The translations under genes were made by a program, and so were the position numbers. Under the pieces are notes generated by a model. It was not told the origin of the DNA, ran no database searches, and was given only the letters and a program-made list of their open reading frames with translations. Positions 7,314 to 12,800 of a stretch of 15,577 nucleotides of DNA are shown here, piece after piece. Numbering within the stretch: position 1 is the stretch's first letter; every line of letters begins with the position of its first letter. The DNA comes from JAEZDP01 sp044508265 (GTDB lineage Bacteria > Acidobacteriota > Vicinamibacteria > Vicinamibacterales > Vicinamibacteraceae), in assembly GCA_044508265.1 (NCBI GenBank), contig JBIQIB010000097.1:1-15577 (forward strand), written 5' to 3'.

Positions 7314-7995
7314 GGGCGCCCCCGTGCGAATCATGGCCATCGCCGCGGCCCGGACGGCGGGCGCCGCGCCGGATGCCGCCCCTGAAACCCAGGTGTCGGC
7401 GCTCGTGGCGTACGCGCGCGCGCTTGCAATGGCCGGGGTGGACGTGGTGCAGTTGCGCGATCCCGGGATGACATCCGGGCTGCTCGCGCTGAGCGCGCGG
7501 TCGATGGCCGACGCCATCGGAGGCACGGCGACGCGCCTGGTGGTCAACGACAGGGCCGACGTCGCCGTCGCCGGGCGTGCGGCGGGCGTCCACCTGCGCG
7601 CGGTGAGCATGCCGGCGCGGCGCGTGCGTCCCGTGCTCGGGCCTCGCGCGCTCATCGGCCGCTCGATGCATGCGCCGGCCGACGCCGGCCCGCTCGACGT
7701 GGAAGGCGTCGATTACGTGATTTTCGGCACCGTGTTCCCGAGCGGGTCGAAGCCCGACGGACATCCCGTCGCGGGCCTGGACGCCCTCGAGGCGCAGTGC
7801 CGCGCCACGCCGCGTCCCGTGCTGGCCGTCGGCGGCATCACCGTCCGGCGCTGCGCGGACGTGGCGGCGCGAGGGGCGGCCGGCGTTGCCGCCATCGGGG
7901 TGTTCGCCGAGGCCTGGCAGCGCGGCGGCGGGGCGCTCGAGGACGTCGTGGCGGGCATGCGTGCATGGCTGAACGGACCGGAGGCGGGGCGATGA
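7306..7995 (+). CDS. ThiE/TenI-family thiamine phosphate synthase-like protein
   Basis: A TIM-barrel protein of 229 residues. ThiE joins HMP-PP and thiazole phosphate to make thiamine phosphate; TenI homologues act as thiazole tautomerases. Family landmarks are VVQLRD (47-52), VVNDRAD (79-85), GVHL (94-97), GRSMH (118-122), VDYVIFGTVFPSGSKP (135-150) and AVGGI (174-178). Several ThiE residues are altered. The usual LREK reads LRDP, losing the Lys that contacts the pyrophosphate. The Mg-binding Asp normally after GVHLGQ is absent (LRAVSM). The PTxTK loop is PSGSK. It may be a TenI-type enzyme or a divergent paralogue, so I give no symbol. GTG 7306 overlaps the preceding gene by 8 nt; a GTG at 7324 or an ATG at 7333 are alternatives. 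Its end overlaps the next ATG (ATGA). Confidence 0.85.
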   Translation: MSEGAPVRIMAIAAARTAGAAPDAAPETQVSALVAYARALAMAGVDVVQLRDPGMTSGLLALSARSMADAIGGTATRLVVNDRADVAVAGRAAGVHLRAVSMPARRVRPVLGPRALIGRSMHAPADAGPLDVEGVDYVIFGTVFPSGSKPDGHPVAGLDALEAQCRATPRPVLAVGGITVRRCADVAARGAAGVAAIGVFAEAWQRGGGALEDVVAGMRAWLNGPEAGR

Positions 7996-8843
7996 CCATA
8001 GGCGAGAAGCTGCGGCAGGCCCGTGAGGCCCAGTCGATCACGCTCCACGAGATTGCCGAGAAGACCAACATCTCCGTGCGGTCGCTCGAGGCGCTCGAAA
8101 AGGGGCAGGTCGACAAGCTGCCGGGCGGCATCTTCACGCGTGGCTTCGTCCGCTCGTACGCCGCGTACGTCGGGCTCGATCCGGACGAGATCGTGCGGGA
8201 GTACGTGGCGGCGCACCCCGAAGTGCGCACGGCCGAGGAGGCGGAGGAGATGGAACCGCCGCGCTCGCCGCTGCCGATGGTCGTCGGCTTCTTCGTGCTC
8301 GTCGTGCTGGTCCTGGCGGCAGGTTACTGGTGGCTGACGCGCCCGCCGTCGCCAGGCGCGTCGCAGGGGACCACGCCTCCTGCATCGGCGTCCGCGCCGT
8401 CCCCCGTGGCGCCGCCGCCGAGCGCTCCTCAGGCTCCTGCCGGCGTACCGGACGACCCGTCCAGCGAGGCCCCCGCGGCCGACGACCCGCCGTCCGCGGC
8501 CGCGCTGTCGCCGTCCGAGGCTGCCGCCGTTGGCGCGACCCCCGAGGTCGCCTCCAGTCCGGTCGCCGCGGGCAGTGAGCCGCTGCGTCTGACGCTCCTG
8601 CCCACGGGACGCTGCTGGGTGCGCGTGCGTGCCGACGGCGAAGTGCGCATCTCGCGCGAGCTGACGGCCGGCGACCGGGTGGACATCACGGCGTCCGACG
8701 TGCTCGAGGTGCTCGCCGGCGACGCCGGCGCCTTCGCGTATCGCCTCAACGGCGTGCCGGGCCGGTCACTCGGCGGCGCGGGTGACGTCGGCCGGGCGAC
8801 CATCACGGCCGCCAACCTCGCCGACTACCAGGCCACCCCCTGA
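7992..8843 (+). CDS. rodZ: RodZ-like HTH transmembrane protein
   Basis: RodZ is a bitopic membrane protein linking MreB filaments to the cell-wall elongation complex. The 283-residue product has the RodZ order. A cytoplasmic helix-turn-helix domain of the HTH_25 type covers residues 1-70 (EKLRQAREAQSITLHEIAEK, then GGIFTRGFVRSYAAYVGLDP). One transmembrane helix lies at about 95-115 (VVGFFVLVVLVLAAGYWWL). A Pro/Ala/Ser-rich linker spans about 117-195, and a C-terminal beta domain of the DUF4115 type covers about 197-280 (CWVRVRADGEV, LTAGDRVDITASDVLEVLAG). The ATG at 7992 overlaps the upstream stop as ATGA, so it is coupled to the ThiE-like gene. The frame also extends upstream to 7797, but that part is antiphase to thiE-like coding and unrelated to RodZ. 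The symbol rests on domain order, not on mreB context, which is not in view. Confidence 0.85.
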   Translation: MTIGEKLRQAREAQSITLHEIAEKTNISVRSLEALEKGQVDKLPGGIFTRGFVRSYAAYVGLDPDEIVREYVAAHPEVRTAEEAEEMEPPRSPLPMVVGFFVLVVLVLAAGYWWLTRPPSPGASQGTTPPASASAPSPVAPPPSAPQAPAGVPDDPSSEAPAADDPPSAAALSPSEAAAVGATPEVASSPVAAGSEPLRLTLLPTGRCWVRVRADGEVRISRELTAGDRVDITASDVLEVLAGDAGAFAYRLNGVPGRSLGGAGDVGRATITAANLADYQATP

Positions 8844-8852
8844 ACTCACGCC

Positions 8853-9710
8853 GTGGCCGTCGAGACAGGTCTCCGTACTCCGCTCGTCGACCTCTTCGCG
8901 CAGGAGCCGATGCCGGTGGACATGCGCCTGCTCGCCGCGGCGAACCAGGTGTCCACCGAGCCGCTCGAACAGATCGCCCTCATCGCGATGCATACGGCGG
9001 ACGAGGAGCCCCGCGTCGTCGACCGCGCCTGGGCCTCCTGGCGCGCGCTGCCCGCCAGCGTGGTCGCCGAGGTGCTGGTTCACGCGGAGACGCCGGAGCC
9101 GCTCGTCGTGTGGATGACACGGCATGCAGGGATCGCGGGAATCGAAACGGGAGCGGAAAGCAGTCGAGGACTGGAGGAACGGAGGAGCGAAGGAACGGAG
9201 GAGGAGGAGGGGAGGAACGGAGGAGGAGAAGGAAGGGAGGAGGAGGAGCGGAGGAAAGGAGGGGCGGAGGAGGCGGAGGAGAGCAATGATGACGACGATG
9301 ACGTGAGGCGTGTGTCGTCGCTGCCCGTGCCTGCCAAGATCAAGATGGCCATGCTGGGCACGCGTGAGCAGCGGGCCATCCTCGTCCGCGACCCCAACCG
9401 CGTCGTGTCGACGGCGGTGCTGTCGAGCCCGAAGCTCAGTGATACCGAGATCGAGCAGTTCGCGCGGATGACCAACGTGGCAGCCGACGTGCTCCGGGTC
9501 ATCGGCACCAACCGCGCCTGGCTTCGTCACTACACGATCGTGTCCGCCCTCGTGCGCAATCCGCGCACGCCGCCGGCGATCTCACTCGGGCTCGTCGCAC
9601 GCCTCCAGGAGCGCGAGCTGAAGGCGCTGACCGTCGATCGGAACGTGCCCGAGGCGCTCCGGCTGGCTTCCCGCAAGGCCCTTGCCACCAGGGAGTCGCG
9701 TCGCGGCTAG
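8853..9710 (+). CDS. Unknown two-part helical protein with a Glu/Arg/Gly-rich insert
   Basis: A 285-residue product that I cannot name. The N-terminal part (about 1-93) is helical and ends in LVVWMTRHAGI. The C-terminal part (about 155-280) is also helical and repeat-like (LVRDPNRVVSTAVLSSPKL, then NPRTPPAISLGLVARLQ and DRNVPEALRLASRKALA), resembling HEAT/ARM-type solenoids. I have the impression that similar hypothetical proteins occur in Acidobacteriota and Myxococcota. Between them sits about 50 residues of low-complexity E/R/G/D encoded by a purine-rich tract, probably a disordered linker created by repeat insertion. It starts with GTG 9 nt after the rodZ stop, without a clear Shine-Dalgarno; the next in-frame starts are ATGs near 8910. 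It is the last gene of the packed run. Confidence 0.75.
   Translation: MAVETGLRTPLVDLFAQEPMPVDMRLLAAANQVSTEPLEQIALIAMHTADEEPRVVDRAWASWRALPASVVAEVLVHAETPEPLVVWMTRHAGIAGIETGAESSRGLEERRSEGTEEEEGRNGGGEGREEEERRKGGAEEAEESNDDDDDVRRVSSLPVPAKIKMAMLGTREQRAILVRDPNRVVSTAVLSSPKLSDTEIEQFARMTNVAADVLRVIGTNRAWLRHYTIVSALVRNPRTPPAISLGLVARLQERELKALTVDRNVPEALRLASRKALATRESRRG
9173..9284 (+). repeat. Purine-rich GGA repeat tract inside a coding sequence
   Basis: Almost all purine, broken only by scattered C. The longest uninterrupted run is 30 nt at 9219-9248. The 11-mer GGAACGGAGGA recurs at 9176-9186, 9192-9202 and 9214-9224. Such a strand can form G-quadruplex-like or triplex (H-DNA) structures. It encodes a Glu/Arg/Gly-rich insert in frame. 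Confidence 0.85.
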
Positions 9711-9738
9711 TTCGTCCTGAAGGCCAGCGCCGTTCTAC

Positions 9739-9795
9739 TGGGGTGAGATCCCCCAACGAGCGCGGCGGACCTGCCGCGCGGCGCAGTGCGCTGCG
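9739..9795 (+). promoter_or_regulatory. Cluster of three short hairpins before the CHAT gene
   Basis: Three consecutive inverted repeats: TGGGG (9739-9743) with CCCCA (9751-9755); GCGCGGC (9760-9766) with GCCGCGC (9773-9779), loop of 6; and CGCAG (9782-9786) with CTGCG (9791-9795), loop of 4. No T-run follows any stem, so a standard intrinsic terminator is not supported. They could form a structured leader or a terminator for the upstream run. I see no clear promoter boxes in the 106-nt intergenic stretch at 9711-9816. Confidence 0.35.
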
Positions 9796-9802
9796 TCCTC
9801 GC

Positions 9803-9807
9803 AAGGA
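9803..9807 (+). promoter_or_regulatory. Ribosome-binding site of the CHAT-hydrolase gene
   Basis: AAGGA ends 9 nt before the ATG at 9817 and supports that start. Confidence 0.55.
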
Positions 9808-9816
9808 AACCGCCTC

Positions 9817-12800
9817 ATGGCCGTCAGGCTGCTGATCCCCGGACGTCCTGACGCCTCGGTTGCCGCGCTGGCCCGAGGTGGTCCTGTCGCGTCACATCGT
9901 CCACCGCGCACCGACCTGCTCCAGTCCGTCGACGTCATCGGGTCGTTCTCCCTGAGTCCCGCGGCGCGAGCGTCGGCGGCCGCGCTCCCGCAGGCCATCG
10001 ACGTCGGAGAGGACGACGTGCTCGAGTTCGAGCTCGACGGCGTCACCTGCTGGACGTCGGTGGCGCGGTACGCGTACGAGCAGTCGCTGTATCGTCCGGC
10101 GTCGGTCACGGCCGACGGGGTGCTGGTCGACGGCGTCTCGAGACCGAGCGCGGCCGAACGGGGCGTGCGCGACTGGGCGGCCGGGGCGTTGCGCATCCTG
10201 CGCCTGGGACCGGACGCCATCACGGCGGACCTGGACGACCCGACGCTGCAGCAGGAGTTCGCGAGCGAGACCGGGCTGGACGCCGGCACGCGCATCGCCG
10301 GCTGGCTGCTGACGAAGTTCCTGGCGTGGCTGATCGAGCGGCGGCTGCGTCCCGCCGAGGGACTCTACACCTGGCAGGCGGCCACGCAGCCAAGGCGCGC
10401 GGGAGAGGACGACCCGCAGCCCGCGTCGCTCGAGGGCGTCGACCCGCGGACGCCGCTGCTGATCTTCCTGCACGGCACCGCCTCGAACACCCGCGGCAGC
10501 TTCGGGGCGTTCCAGCTCGCCGACAGCGCCCGGGACTGGCGCGCGCTGACAGCGGTCTTCGGCCGTCACATCTACGGCTTCGAGCATCGCACGATGAGCC
10601 GGAGCCCGATCGAGAACGCGCTCACGCTCGCGCGGGCGCTGCCGGAGGGCGCGCGGCTGTCGATCGTGTCGCACTCGCGAGGCGGCCTGGTCGGCGACCT
10701 GCTGTGCCTGAAGGGGCTGACGCCGGCCCAGATTGACGGCTTCGTCAGGCAGGGCGACGTCATGGCCGACGCCGACGCCCACGACAGGGCGCGCCTGCAC
10801 GAGCTTGCCGGCGTCCTGGCCGCGCGGCAGTTCCGCATCGAGCGGTTCCTGCGGTGCGCGAGCCCGTCGCGCGGCACCCTCCTCGCTTCGGAGAACCTCG
10901 ACGAGTTCCTGTCGATCCTGACGAACCTCGTGGGCCTCGTGCCGTCGCTGGCCGCTTCACCCGTCTACGACGTGGTCACCCGCATCACGCTCGAGGCCGC
11001 GCGGCGCCGCTGGCAACCCGACCTCCTGCCGGGGATAGAGGCGATGACACCGGGGTCGCCGCTCGTCCGCCTGATCAACGGAGCCGATGCCGCGGCGGCA
11101 GGACGCCTCGGGATCGTCGCCGGTGACATCGAGGGCGGCCACCTGTTCAAGCGGATCGGCGCGTTCATCACGGACCGCTTCATCTACGACCATCGCGACA
11201 ACGACCTGGTGGTCAACACCGACGCGATGTTCCACGGCGCGCGGCGCGACACCGCCTGGTACGTCTACGACCAGGGCGCCGACGTGTCGCACTTCACCTA
11301 CTTCGCCAACGCGCGCACGCGCGGCGCCGCGGTGAGCTGGATGACGGCGTCGGACGCGGCCATCCCGCAGGGGTTCAGGGAACGCGAGACAGCGGACGTC
11401 GCTCCGGTGCCGATGGCGCGCGCGAGCGTTCCTGCGGCGGCGGGCCGACCCGTGGCCGTGGTGGTGCCCGGCTTCATGGGGTCGGAACTGCACGTGGGCG
11501 GACGCCGCATCTGGCCGTCGGTCGAGGCGCTGGCGGAGGGTGGTCTGGGCCTGCTGGAGCAGGCGGACGGCGCGGACGTGACGGCTCCCGCGCTCGTGGG
11601 TGACGTGTACCGTCAGCTGTGCGACCGACTCGCTGCCTCGCATGACGTGCGGCCGTTTCCGTACGACTGGCGCCGCAGCCTGGTGGACGGCGCCGATCGC
11701 CTCGACGCGCTGATCGAGCCCCTGCTCTCCTCGAAGACACCGCTCCGCATCGTCGCGCACGGGATGGGCGGATGCGTGGTGCGGGTGTGGATGCATCGGC
11801 ACCCTGAGACGTGGGCGCGGATGGCAGCGCATGAGGACGCGCGCGTGCTGATGTCCGGTGCGCCGCTGCGGGGGAGCCACGATGCCGTGCAGGCGCTCGT
11901 CGGCTCGCACCCGGTGCTGCAGCAGCTCGCGCTCCTTGACCCGGAACGTGGCCGCGCCGGATGCATCGAACTGGTGCAACGCTGGCCGGGCCTGCTGGAA
12001 CTCCTGCCGGTCCGCCCGGACGACACGTTTGTCGTGAAGGAGACGTGGCAGTCGCTCCGCCGCGAAGTGCCCGTGGCGCCGCCGGCGGAGAAGGCGCTGC
12101 GCTCCGCCGTGGCCGTGCTGCGCGACCTGCCGGCGACCCCGCCCCATGCCGAGCGCATCGTGTCGCTGGCTGGCGCCAGTCCCAGGACCGTGTGCGACGT
12201 CGTGGTCCGGGCTGACACGACGCTGCTCGAGATGACGACAGAGGGCGACGGCCGCGTGACGTACGAGTCGGCGCACATCCCCGGCGTCGTCACGTGGTAT
12301 GCCGACGTGCCGCATGGCGACGTGCCCGGCGACCCGTCCACGTGGCCGGCGTTGCTCGACCTGCTGGAACGCGGCACGACACGCCGCCTGGGCACGGTAC
12401 CGCCGAGCGTGGCACGAGGCGGGCGCAGCACGTACGTGACGCGGCCGGAGCCGGTGCTGTACCCGACGCCGGACGCGCTCGAGCTCGCCGCGCTCGGCCA
12501 CCGGCCGCGCATCGTCCACCGCCGTGCCGAACGCGGCGGGTTCCGCGTGCGCGTCGTCTATGGCGACCTGCGGTTCGCGCGGCACCCGGTGATGGTCGGG
12601 CACTACGAGGGCGACACGATCGTCGGGGCGGAAGCCGAGATCGACAAGGTGCTCGGCGGGGGCCTGCGTACGCGATACGACCTCGGCCTGTATCCCGGGC
12701 CGTATGGGTCGATCGCCGTCGTGCTGCGGCAGCCGACGGAGCTGCAGCGCTCGCTGCGCCTCATGAGCGGTGCCGTCGTGCTCGGCCTCGGCCGCTGGGG

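Noticed and set aside
5082..7655. An 857-codon minus-strand open frame across the TPR, membrane and ThiE-like genes
   Set aside because: It spans the N gap and several sense genes, has low-complexity Arg/Pro composition, and depends on the repeat period being a multiple of three.
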